Positions 1-5,103 of a stretch of DNA of 5,160 bases are shown here, one piece after another (the first letter of the stretch is position 1; each line of letters starts with the position of its first letter). Source of the stretch: Desulfobulbus sp. Its GTDB lineage: Bacteria; Pseudomonadota; Gammaproteobacteria; Burkholderiales; Rhodocyclaceae. The notes beneath the pieces are model-generated. The model saw only the letters and a program-made list of their open reading frames with translations, was not told where the DNA came from and made no database searches. The position numbers and the translations under genes are program-made. The DNA is taken from positions 1-5,160 of the forward strand of contig WQUQ01000147.1 in assembly GCA_009782025.1 (NCBI GenBank), read 5' to 3'.

Positions 1-129
1 TACGATGTCATCATTGCCGGTCGGGATCTCGAACGCCCCGGCACCTCCGCTCCACAGACCAGCCACCGCCAGCCCCAACAGCAGCGGCCGGGAACGCCGC
101 ATGAATCTTCCAACTTTTGAATACTCCAT
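1..129 (-). CDS. N-terminal fragment of a DUF1302-family secreted/outer-membrane protein (runs off left edge)
   Basis: Only the first 43 codons are in the window, read leftward from an ATG at 129-127. They encode a short charged N-terminus (MEYSKVGRFMRRSR), a hydrophobic core (LLLGLAVAGLW, residues 16-26) and a likely signal peptidase I site, AGA before FEIPTG (cleavage after residue 32). The mature start, FEIPTGNDDIV, resembles the opening of DUF1302 proteins, which are predicted outer-membrane proteins of proteobacteria often found near DUF1329 genes and hydrophobic-compound or steroid breakdown genes; that link is family knowledge recalled, not shown here. The start at 129 is favoured by AGGAGG five bases upstream. 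An internal ATG at 102 (residue 10) would give a more compact signal peptide and is the alternative. The gene is divergent from the CMD-like gene. Function is unknown; family assignment rests on few residues. Confidence 0.65.
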   Translation of the reverse strand, partial: MEYSKVGRFMRRSRPLLLGLAVAGLWSGGAGAFEIPTGNDDIV

Positions 130-134
130 TTCTT

Positions 135-140
135 CCTCCT
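135..140 (-). promoter_or_regulatory. Ribosome-binding site of the DUF1302-type gene
   Basis: A perfect AGGAGG on the minus strand lies five bases before the ATG at 129. It fixes the start of the leftward gene at residue 1 rather than at the internal methionine (codon 10). Confidence 0.8.
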
Positions 141-222
141 AATGTTTGGAACATCCTCGAAAGCCGGTTTGGGGTTCCCCTACGGAAAAGGAAATTCGCC
201 TATCCCGTACTTTCGCCCGCCT

Positions 223-230
223 GACCGGTC
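223..230. promoter_or_regulatory. Operator-like site 1 (weakest copy)
   Basis: Perfect 8-base palindrome GACCGGTC, matching the core of the other copies. Over the 14-base window consensus ACCGACCGGTCGGT it matches 10 positions (220-233). It lies about 95 bases upstream of the leftward start codon, within the predicted leader and next to the T-rich tract. Confidence 0.4.
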
Positions 231-257
231 TATTTTTTGTTTTATTTTTGTTTTTTT
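231..257. other. T-rich tract (A-rich on the leftward transcript)
   Basis: 23 of 27 bases are T on the plus strand, in runs of 6, 4, 5 and 7 broken by single G or A, sharply unlike the GC-rich surroundings. The runs repeat about every six bases, so they are not phased for strong DNA bending. If leftward transcription starts near 394, the tract is an A-rich part of the 5' leader of the DUF1302-type gene. It could instead be an UP-like element for a promoter nearer the gene, but I could not find a good one. Confidence 0.6.
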
Positions 258-400
258 GCGCAAATCGCCTGCTCGGCAGGTTTTGCTGTACAGCTTTCAA
301 CTGCTACAGAGCGGCTGCGAACAGCCAGCCCACTCTTTCTGTGCAACCATTGAGCACAAGCCACTACTCATGTGACACCCAACCACCTGGCTGCCGACGA

Positions 401-429
401 AATTTATCGACCGTCCAGTCGGTTGTCAA
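401..429 (-). promoter_or_regulatory. Sigma70-like promoter reading toward the DUF1302-type gene
   Basis: On the minus strand, a perfect TTGACA (429-424) is followed by a 17-base spacer and TAAATT (406-401; four of six match TATAAT). Transcription would start near 394, giving a leader of about 265 bases before the ATG at 129. Operator-like site 2 fills nearly all of the spacer, the classic position for steric repression. The -35 box and spacing are strong; the -10 box is moderate. Confidence 0.55.
410..423. promoter_or_regulatory. Operator-like site 2, in the spacer of the leftward promoter
   Basis: ACCGTCCAGTCGGT matches the window consensus ACCGACCGGTCGGT at 12 of 14 positions, with outer half-sites ACCG and CGGT intact. 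It sits between the -35 and -10 boxes of the minus-strand promoter, so a bound dimer would block RNA polymerase. The family of the binding protein (TetR-like) is inferred from the size and symmetry of the site. Confidence 0.6.
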
Positions 430-535
430 TAGTCTTTTCGTTGTGCAGCGCAGCATTCCCTCTGCTCGCAAGACGGGCCGCCAAGCGTACAAATATCGTT
501 TTGATCCAAGGAATTGCATCGATTCACTGCATTCA

Positions 536-547
536 CGCGAATTCGCG
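536..547. repeat. Perfect 12-base palindrome CGCGAATTCGCG
   Basis: Every base pairs with its mirror position. It ends one base before the perfect 12-base palindrome of operator-like site 3 (549-560), so two different symmetric sites stand side by side. It may be a second regulator's site or chance; nothing in the sequence decides. Confidence 0.5.
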
Positions 548-561
548 GCCGACCGGTCGGT
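548..561. promoter_or_regulatory. Operator-like site 3 (best copy)
   Basis: Contains the perfect 12-base palindrome CCGACCGGTCGG (549-560) and matches the 14-base window consensus at 13 positions. It lies about 45 bases upstream of the rightward -35 box, where it could act as an auxiliary site, for example for looping with site 4 or site 2. Confidence 0.6.
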
Positions 562-602
562 CGATACCGCCAAAGCCTTGCCCCGGAAAAGACGTTCCGC
601 AT

Positions 603-631
603 TTGTCCTCCACTGAAGAGGAGCGTATGAT
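603..631 (+). promoter_or_regulatory. Sigma70-like promoter of the CMD-like gene
   Basis: TTGTCC (603-608; four of six match TTGACA), exactly 17 bases of spacer, then TATGAT (626-631; five of six match TATAAT). The predicted start is near 638, leaving a leader of about 77 bases before the TTG at 715. Operator-like site 4 begins three bases or so after that start, so repression would be expected when it is occupied. Confidence 0.6.
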
Positions 632-640
632 TTTCGGAGG

Positions 641-658
641 CGACCGACTGATCGGTCG
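641..658. promoter_or_regulatory. Operator-like site 4, just downstream of the rightward transcription start
   Basis: Two perfect seven-base inverted arms, CGACCGA and TCGGTCG, flank a four-base centre (CTGA). The inner 14 bases (643-656) match the window consensus at 12 positions. Overlap with about +3 to +20 of the predicted rightward transcript is a standard repressor location. Confidence 0.65.
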
Positions 659-704
659 ACCATCATGCGACGACAACGCAATCGTCATCATCCGGCCAAC
701 ACTT

Positions 705-710
705 GGAGGT
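705..710 (+). promoter_or_regulatory. Ribosome-binding site that selects a TTG start
   Basis: GGAGGT with a four-base gap to TTG at 715 (five bases from GGAGG). A TTG at 703 in the same frame overlaps this site and has no ribosome site of its own, and no in-frame ATG is nearby, so 715 is the preferred start. Confidence 0.7.
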
Positions 711-714
711 TATT

Positions 715-1407
715 TTGGAACCCATTACAAGCCCGTTGCTGCAATCCCCGCTGTTGCGACGAATCGCACCCTATACCCTGTGCGGTTATTCGCGCTTTCG
801 CGAGGTTGTTGAGAAGGATGGCGCCATTCCGGCAAGGATCAAGGCCCTTTATGTCGCGGTTGCGGCAACAACCAAGGGGTACCGCGAAATGGCGCAGCGC
901 GAGCTGAAGCGCGCTCATCAGATCGGCTTGACGTTCGACGAAGCGTCGGCAGCAGCCATCATCCTGAGCAGCGTGCGCGGCGAAGGCGCGGCTCTGTCCT
1001 ACATCGCCGCGCTGGATGCCGAATATCCAGATCAGCCGGCCGCTGCGGTTCCCATGCCAAAGATCGACGTCAATGCCGGCGAAGCCGAGGCGAATTTTCT
1101 CCGCTATTTCGGAAGCATGCCGCCTTCCCTGGGCAAGCTGCTGAACCTGCTGCCCCTCGGCGGCGACGCCTACTATCTGATGCGCGAGGGAACGATCAAC
1201 GGGACGCCGCTTGGCCCCAAGTACTCGGAATTGATGCTGGTTGCCGTTCTGGCGGCGGATTACAGCCCGCTCGCTTCCGTCCATATCAAGGGCGCGCGAA
1301 CGGCCGGCGCCAGCGAAACCGAAATCGCCGAAACCCTGGTTTGCGCTGTCCTGACCAGCGGTCTGTCAGCCTGGGTTACCGGTGCGACGGCCATGGACGC
1401 TGCCTGA
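715..1407 (+). CDS. Carboxymuconolactone decarboxylase/AhpD-like family protein, two-repeat, no CxxC
   Basis: 230 residues from the TTG start. The helical CMD fold appears twice: repeat 1 at about residues 38-100 and repeat 2 at about 165-227, joined by a Pro/Ala-rich linker near 105-118. Repeat 2 keeps the family pattern: E172 in SELMLVAV, H190 in SVHIKGA, then AGASETEIAETL. Repeat 1 aligns with it but has E63 where repeat 2 has H190. AhpD-type peroxidase relatives carry a CxxC before the His; here Y183 and L186 fill those places, and the only cysteines are C23 and C210. A thiol peroxidase role is therefore unlikely; a decarboxylase or other lyase/isomerase-like role is possible but the substrate is unknown. 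The gene is expressed from the promoter at 603-631 under operator-like sites and ends at a TGA 130 bases before a terminator, so it is probably monocistronic. Confidence 0.8.
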   Translation: MEPITSPLLQSPLLRRIAPYTLCGYSRFREVVEKDGAIPARIKALYVAVAATTKGYREMAQRELKRAHQIGLTFDEASAAAIILSSVRGEGAALSYIAALDAEYPDQPAAAVPMPKIDVNAGEAEANFLRYFGSMPPSLGKLLNLLPLGGDAYYLMREGTINGTPLGPKYSELMLVAVLAADYSPLASVHIKGARTAGASETEIAETLVCAVLTSGLSAWVTGATAMDAA

Positions 1408-1536
1408 TGGGGTGGCCGTTGCAAAAAATACATCGTCGGCTGATCGGCAGCGGGGGAGTTAAGATGTCGCTCCGTTTGCCGGAATCGTTCGCCGAAAAAT
1501 AGCGGGCTCCGGCAGTCAACGAGCATTCAATGGATT

Positions 1537-1565
1537 CCGCGCCCATCGTCGGCGCGGTTATTTTT
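1537..1565 (+). terminator. Rho-independent terminator directly before the enoyl-CoA hydratase gene
   Basis: A perfect seven-pair all-GC stem, CCGCGCC (1537-1543) with GGCGCGG (1551-1557), loop CATCGTC, followed by TTATTTTT (1558-1565). It would end the CMD-like transcript. The T-run stops two bases before the next gene's GGAG and 12 bases before its ATG, leaving no room for a promoter between, so it may also act as an attenuator for that gene. Confidence 0.75.
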
Positions 1566-1567
1566 CT

Positions 1568-1571
1568 GGAG
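1568..1571 (+). promoter_or_regulatory. Ribosome-binding site of the enoyl-CoA hydratase gene
   Basis: GGAG six bases before the ATG at 1578. It decides against the in-frame ATG at 1530, which has no ribosome site and would add 16 residues, partly encoded by the terminator stem. Confidence 0.7.
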
Positions 1572-1577
1572 AAACCC

Positions 1578-2351
1578 ATGAGCGCAGTAGTCCTCAGTGA
1601 AACCATCGGCCGCGTCGGTCTGATCCGCATCAATCGTCCGCAGGCGCTGAACGCCCTCAACGCCGAGGTGATGGCCGGCATTACCGCCGCCGTCGATGCC
1701 TTCGAGGCGGATGCCGGCATCGGCTGCATCGTCCTCACCGGCAACGACAAGGCTTTCGCCGCCGGCGCCGACATCGGCGCGATGAAGGATTACGACTATA
1801 TGGATGCCTACCTGGGCAACTACATCACCGGCGGCTGGGAACGCATCAAGAGCGCCAGGAAGCCGGTCATCGCGGCGGTGGCCGGTTACGCACTGGGCGG
1901 CGGCTGCGAGGTGGCGATGATGTGCGACATGATTTTCGCCGCCGACACGGCCAAGTTCGGCCAGCCGGAAATCAAGCTCGGCACCCTGCCCGGCGCTGGC
2001 GGCACGCAGCGCCTGCCGCGCGCCATTGGCAAGGCCAAGGCGATGGACCTGTGCCTGACGGCGCGCATGATGGATGCCGCCGAAGCGGAACAATCCGGCC
2101 TGGTCGCCCGCGTCTATCCCGCCGACCAGTTGCTCGACGAAACGCTGAAGGCCGCCGCCGTCATCGCCAGCTTCTCGCTGCCGGCGGTGATGATGATCAA
2201 GGAATCGGTCAATCGCGCCTATGAATCCTCGCTCAACGAGGGCCTGTTGTTCGAGCGCCGCGCCTTCCATGCCAGCTTCGCTCTCGCCGACCAGAAGGAA
2301 GGCATGGCCGCCTTCGTCGAGAAACGCAAGCCGGCCTTCAAACACCGCTGA
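1578..2351 (+). CDS. Enoyl-CoA hydratase (crotonase family)
   Basis: 257 residues, the usual length for short-chain enoyl-CoA hydratases. These cytoplasmic enzymes add water to trans-2-enoyl-CoA to give 3-hydroxyacyl-CoA in beta-oxidation and related acyl-CoA routes. Seen in order: NRPQALNAL (19-27), the CoA-binding and oxyanion loop AFAAGADI (59-66), [15 protein letters not shown] (103-117) with oxyanion glycine G108 and catalytic E111, and [20 protein letters not shown] (127-146) with catalytic E131. The two glutamates are 20 residues apart, as in mitochondrial crotonase (Glu144, Glu164), so the enzyme should be a true hydratase. The C-terminal helices end in [10 protein letters not shown], as in close betaproteobacterial relatives. 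Its pathway cannot be fixed from this window; phenylacetate-type or fatty-acid beta-oxidation are options. It lies between a terminator and a hairpin-rich spacer and seems to be its own unit. Confidence 0.92.
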   Translation: MSAVVLSETIGRVGLIRINRPQALNALNAEVMAGITAAVDAFEADAGIGCIVLTGNDKAFAAGADIGAMKDYDYMDAYLGNYITGGWERIKSARKPVIAAVAGYALGGGCEVAMMCDMIFAADTAKFGQPEIKLGTLPGAGGTQRLPRAIGKAKAMDLCLTARMMDAAEAEQSGLVARVYPADQLLDETLKAAAVIASFSLPAVMMIKESVNRAYESSLNEGLLFERRAFHASFALADQKEGMAAFVEKRKPAFKHR

Positions 2352-2356
2352 GATGA

Positions 2357-2393
2357 GCGGCGGGGCAAATCCGGCGCGCTTGCCCGCCGCCGC
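2357..2393 (+). terminator. Imperfect GC-rich hairpin after the enoyl-CoA hydratase gene
   Basis: GCGGCGGGGCAA (2357-2368) can pair with TTGCCCGCCGCCGC (2380-2393) with bulges and an 11-base loop, starting six bases after the stop codon. No T-run follows, so it may protect the 3' end or aid rho-type ending rather than act as a full intrinsic terminator. Confidence 0.35.
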
Positions 2394-2400
2394 CTATTCG

Positions 2401-2415
2401 TTGCCGGCCCGGCAA
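2401..2415. repeat. Inverted repeat TTGCCGG/CCGGCAA
   Basis: Perfect seven-base arms around one C. As RNA it would need to open the inner pairs to form a loop; as DNA it is a symmetric site. Its role is unknown. Confidence 0.4.
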
Positions 2416-2433
2416 GCGCATGACTCGCCGGCC

Positions 2434-2449
2434 CCGCCATGAATGGCGG
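2434..2449. repeat. Hairpin CCGCCA-TGAA-TGGCGG
   Basis: Six-pair stem with a TGAA tetraloop (arms can be written as seven bases with a two-base centre). It lies about 50 bases before the EIIA gene and has no T-run after it. Confidence 0.4.
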
Positions 2450-2486
2450 CGCTCGGGATTCTCAGCATCAGCCGCGGGTAAGCGGT

Positions 2487-2492
2487 TAAAAT
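2487..2492 (+). promoter_or_regulatory. Candidate -10 box of the PTS operon
   Basis: TAAAAT lies seven bases before the ATG at 2500, so transcription would begin at or next to the start codon. No good -35 box is seen at 16-18 bases upstream, and there is no ribosome-binding site between the box and the ATG, which fits a leaderless or near-leaderless message. Confidence 0.35.
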
Positions 2493-2499
2493 CCGGCGC

Positions 2500-2889
2500 A
2501 TGATCGGAATCCTGCTCATCACCCACGGCAGCTTTGGCGAGGCGCTGGTACAGAATGCCTGCCACGTGCTCAACAAACGCCCGGCGCAACTCAACCAGCT
2601 CGGCGTCGCCGCTCAGGACGATCCGCTCGATCTGCTGCCGCTGGCCCGCCAGATGCTCGCTCTGGTCGATAGCGGCCAGGGCGCGCTGGTGCTCACCGAC
2701 ATCTTCGGCGCGACGCCGTCGAATCTCGCCCTCAAGCTGCTCGAACCCGGCCGCGTCGAGGGTCTGGCCGGCGTCAACCTGCCGATGCTGCTGCGCGCCC
2801 TGACCTACCGCGACAAGGGCATGGAAATCCTGTTGCCGCGCGCCCGCGATGGCGGCCGCGATGGCGTCATCAATATGCTGAATCACTGA
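2500..2889 (+). CDS. PTS EIIA component, mannose family, stand-alone
   Basis: 129 residues, the size of a single EIIA-Man domain with no EIIB fused. The phosphoryl-accepting histidine is H9 in ILLITHGSFGEAL (H10 in E. coli ManX). The family motifs TDIFGATPSNLA and GVNLPML follow. The protein would take a phosphoryl group from HPr in the cytoplasm. No EIIB, EIIC or EIID gene is near, so sugar uptake is not supported; a regulatory phosphorelay role is inferred, as proposed for similar betaproteobacterial clusters. The start at 2500 has no clear ribosome site but agrees with the family N-terminus. The stop codon is one base before the next ATG, so translation of the next gene is probably coupled. 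Confidence 0.92.
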   Translation: MIGILLITHGSFGEALVQNACHVLNKRPAQLNQLGVAAQDDPLDLLPLARQMLALVDSGQGALVLTDIFGATPSNLALKLLEPGRVEGLAGVNLPMLLRALTYRDKGMEILLPRARDGGRDGVINMLNH

Positions 2890-2890
2890 C

Positions 2891-3160
2891 ATGCTGAGCC
2901 GCGACACCGAAATCATCAACAAACTGGGCCTGCATGCCCGCGCCTCGGCCAAGCTGACGCAATTGGCCAGTCAATATCAGTGCGAAGTGTGGATGAGCAA
3001 GGGCAGCCGCCGCATCAACGCCAAGAGCATCATGGGCGTCATGATGCTGGCCGCCGGCAAGGGTTCGACGGTCAGCATCGAGACCGACGGGCCGGACGAG
3101 GCCGAGGCGATGGCGGCGCTGCTGGCGCTGATCGCCGACTATTTCGGCGAGGGGGAATGA
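2891..3160 (+). CDS. ptsH: Phosphocarrier protein HPr
   Basis: 89 residues, normal for HPr. The active-site block NKLGLHARASAKL places H15, which carries the phosphoryl group from enzyme I, next to R17. The second block INAKSIMGVMMLAAGKG places S46, the site phosphorylated by HPr kinase in organisms that have HprK. Betaproteobacteria commonly encode hprK elsewhere, so dual control of this HPr is plausible but not shown here. No ribosome-binding site is evident; the one-base gap to the EIIA stop codon suggests translational coupling. The order EIIA-HPr-enzyme I matches the pathway in reverse. Confidence 0.96.
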   Translation: MLSRDTEIINKLGLHARASAKLTQLASQYQCEVWMSKGSRRINAKSIMGVMMLAAGKGSTVSIETDGPDEAEAMAALLALIADYFGEGE

Positions 3161-3178
3161 CGGCATGGAAATAGCGGC

Positions 3179-4921
3179 ATGAGCTTCACCCTGCACGGCA
3201 TTGGCGTCTCCGGCGGCATCGCCATCGGGCGGGCGCTGCTGATGTCGCACGCGACGCTCGAAGTCTCCCACCTGACGGTTGCGCCGCGCATGGTGGACAA
3301 GGAAATCGCCCGCTTCGACCAGGCCGTGGAAGCGGTCAAGAAAGAACTGGCGACGATGAAGGAATCGACCGAGCAGGCGCCGGCCGAACTCTCCGCCTTC
3401 ATCGACATCCATACGATGTTTCTCGAAGACCCGGAGCTGACGACCAAGCCGCGCGAGATCATCCGCACCCGCCGCTGCAATGCCGAATGGGCGCTGGTGC
3501 AGCAGATGGAGCAACTGGTCGCGCAGTTCGAGCGATTCGACGATCCCTACCTGCGCGAGCGCAAATTCGATGTCCGCCAGGTCGTCGAGCGGGTCATCAA
3601 GGAATTGCTCGGCCACCCCAGCCGGGCCGTGATGAAGGCCGGCAAGGGCCTCCAGGAAGAAACGCTGGTCGTGGTCGCCCATGATCTGTCGCCCGCCGAC
3701 GTGATTGCGTTCAAGGAGCACCGCTTCGCCTCCTTCATCACCGATGTCGGCGGCGGTACCTCGCACACGGCGATCCTCGCCCGCAGCATGGCCATTCCCT
3801 CGGTGGTCGGGCTGGAAAACGCCCGCGCCCTGATCCGTGACGACGAGATCCTGATCGTCGACGGCCTGCGCGGCGTCGTCATCGTCAATCCTGACGAGCG
3901 CGTGCTGGAAGAATACCGGCTGCGCAAGAACCAGATCGAACTGGAGAAAACCAAACTCAAGCGGCTGAAGGATGCAAGATCGCAGACGATCGACGGCGTT
4001 GACGTCGCGTTGCAGGCCAATATCGAACTGCCGGGGGACGTTCCCGAAGCCCTCGAAGGCGGCGCCGAGGGCGTCGGCCTGTTCCGCACCGAATTCCTCT
4101 TTCTCGACCGCGGCAACATGCCCGACGAAGAGGAGCAATACGAAGCCTACAAGAAAGTGGTCAAGGGCATGGGCGGCCGGCCCGTCACCATCCGCACCTT
4201 CGATCTCGGCAACGACAAGGATCTGCAACCCGATTCAAGCATCCACGACCGGGTCAAGACCAACCCGGCGCTCGGCCGCCGCGCCATCCGCCTGTCGCTG
4301 GCCGAGCCGCAGATGTTCCAGACGCAGTTGCGGGCCATCCTGCGCGCCTCGAAATACGGCCCGATCAAACTCCTGATCCCGATGCTGGCGCACGCTCACG
4401 AAATCGACCAGACCCTGGCCGCGCTGGAACAGGCCAAATCCAGCCTGCGCGGCGAAAAAATCGCTTTCGACGAAAACATCCAGGTCGGCGGCATGATCGA
4501 GATTCCCGCCGCCGCGCTGGCCATCGGCCTGTTCATGCGCCGCCTCGACTTTCTCTCGATCGGCACCAACGACCTGATCCAATACACGCTGGCCATCGAC
4601 CGCTCCGACGAGCAGGTCGCCGCGCTCTACGACCCGCTCCATCCGGCGGTACTGATGCTGCTTGCCCACACCCTCTCCAGCGCCGAGAAGGCCGACATCC
4701 CCGTTTCCGTCTGCGGCGAAATGGCCGGCGACCCGAAGCTGACCCGGCTGTTCCTCGGCATGGGCCTGCGCATCTTCTCGATGCACCCTTCGCAAATCCT
4801 CAAGGTCAAGAATCGCGTGCTCAAGGCCGATGTCGGCGAGCTTGCCCCCGCCGTCCGCCGCATGCTGCGCCTGGAAGAACCGGGCAAACTGCGCGAGGCG
4901 CTGGAAAAGCTCAACGCCTGA
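3179..4921 (+). CDS. ptsI: Phosphoenolpyruvate-protein phosphotransferase (PTS enzyme I)
   Basis: 580 residues (E. coli enzyme I has 575). It moves the phosphoryl group of PEP to HPr. The N-terminal HPr-binding helical domain covers about residues 5-130. The swivelling phosphohistidine domain follows, with H196 in GGGTSHTAILAR. The PEP-binding barrel covers about 255-550: R303 in GLFRTEFLFLDR, R339 in TIRTFDLG, E441 in GGMIEIPAAA, N464 and D465 in SIGTNDLIQYT, and C512 in VCGEMAGD. These match E. coli H189, R296, R332, E431, N454, D455 and C502. There is no GAF domain in front, so this is not the nitrogen-type PtsP. The start at 3179 has only a weak GGAA at 3167-3170; it begins 18 bases after the HPr stop, in the same operon. 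All catalytic residues are present, so it should be active. Confidence 0.97.
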   Translation: MSFTLHGIGVSGGIAIGRALLMSHATLEVSHLTVAPRMVDKEIARFDQAVEAVKKELATMKESTEQAPAELSAFIDIHTMFLEDPELTTKPREIIRTRRCNAEWALVQQMEQLVAQFERFDDPYLRERKFDVRQVVERVIKELLGHPSRAVMKAGKGLQEETLVVVAHDLSPADVIAFKEHRFASFITDVGGGTSHTAILARSMAIPSVVGLENARALIRDDEILIVDGLRGVVIVNPDERVLEEYRLRKNQIELEKTKLKRLKDARSQTIDGVDVALQANIELPGDVPEALEGGAEGVGLFRTEFLFLDRGNMPDEEEQYEAYKKVVKGMGGRPVTIRTFDLGNDKDLQPDSSIHDRVKTNPALGRRAIRLSLAEPQMFQTQLRAILRASKYGPIKLLIPMLAHAHEIDQTLAALEQAKSSLRGEKIAFDENIQVGGMIEIPAAALAIGLFMRRLDFLSIGTNDLIQYTLAIDRSDEQVAALYDPLHPAVLMLLAHTLSSAEKADIPVSVCGEMAGDPKLTRLFLGMGLRIFSMHPSQILKVKNRVLKADVGELAPAVRRMLRLEEPGKLREALEKLNA

Positions 4922-5035
4922 GCCTTGGCAGCGCATCGAGGCAATGGTGACGACGCCTTGATCCGCGCACGGTACGCCAGAGCGCCCTGGCTGCCTTGGC
5001 CGGGACAACCTTGATAGGATATTGAAAATCAAACC

Positions 5036-5059
5036 AAAGCCGCTCCCCACGGCGCTTTT
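5036..5059 (+). terminator. Probable terminator of the PTS operon
   Basis: AAAG CCG (5036-5042) pairs with CGG (5050-5052) and, past a two-base bulge, CTTT (5055-5058), with loop CTCCCCA and a short T-run. A-rich bases upstream could help ending from the other strand. It lies 115 bases after the enzyme I stop codon; the stretch between holds no gene I can support. Confidence 0.5.
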
Positions 5060-5103
5060 CCGTTAGAGCGAGTTCGGTTCAAATGCTTACACAATCTGGC
5101 GCT

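Larger units (their letters stand above)
141..704. promoter_or_regulatory. Long divergent intergenic control region
   Basis: About 560 bases separate the two divergent genes. Open frames here (up to about 150 codons) give arginine- and cysteine-rich, non-protein-like translations on both strands, with no convincing ribosome site, so I read the region as non-coding. It contains four related operator-like palindromes (223-230, 410-423, 548-561, 643-656), a leftward promoter (401-429), a rightward promoter (603-631), a T-rich tract (231-257) and extra perfect palindromes (171-180, 255-264, 536-547). The density of symmetric sites suggests regulation by at least one dimeric regulator. Confidence 0.7.

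Noticed and set aside
268..284. Small hairpin CCTGC-TCG-GCAGG followed by TTTT as a plus-strand terminator
   Set aside because: Only five pairs and no plus-strand gene or promoter upstream within the window that it would end.
703..714. TTG at 703 as start of the CMD-like gene
   Set aside because: It overlaps the GGAGGT that serves the TTG at 715 and has no ribosome site of its own.
146..812. Open frames of 77-156 codons on both strands in the divergent intergenic region
   Set aside because: Translations are low-complexity in character (rich in Arg, Cys, Ser), overlap each other and the promoters/operators, lack ribosome sites and resemble no family I know.
1435..1448. Fifth operator-like copy containing CTGATCGG
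   Set aside because: It matches the consensus at about 10 of 14 positions but has only one good half-site and no symmetry.
1476..1504. Promoter-like pair TTGCCG-17-ATAGCG before the hydratase gene
   Set aside because: The -10 candidate matches poorly; not strong enough to list as a feature.
1530..1577. Upstream ATG giving enoyl-CoA hydratase 16 extra residues
   Set aside because: No ribosome-binding site, the added segment is encoded by the terminator stem and T-run, and the family length fits the ATG at 1578.
1527..2345. 272-codon frame antisense to enoyl-CoA hydratase
   Set aside because: A shadow created by GC-rich codon use in the real gene; its translation is rich in Gly, Ala, Asp, His repeats and has no recognisable domain.
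2870..4228. 452-codon frame antisense to HPr and enzyme I
   Set aside because: It spans two confidently identified genes on the other strand and mirrors their codon bias; no domain or ribosome site supports it.
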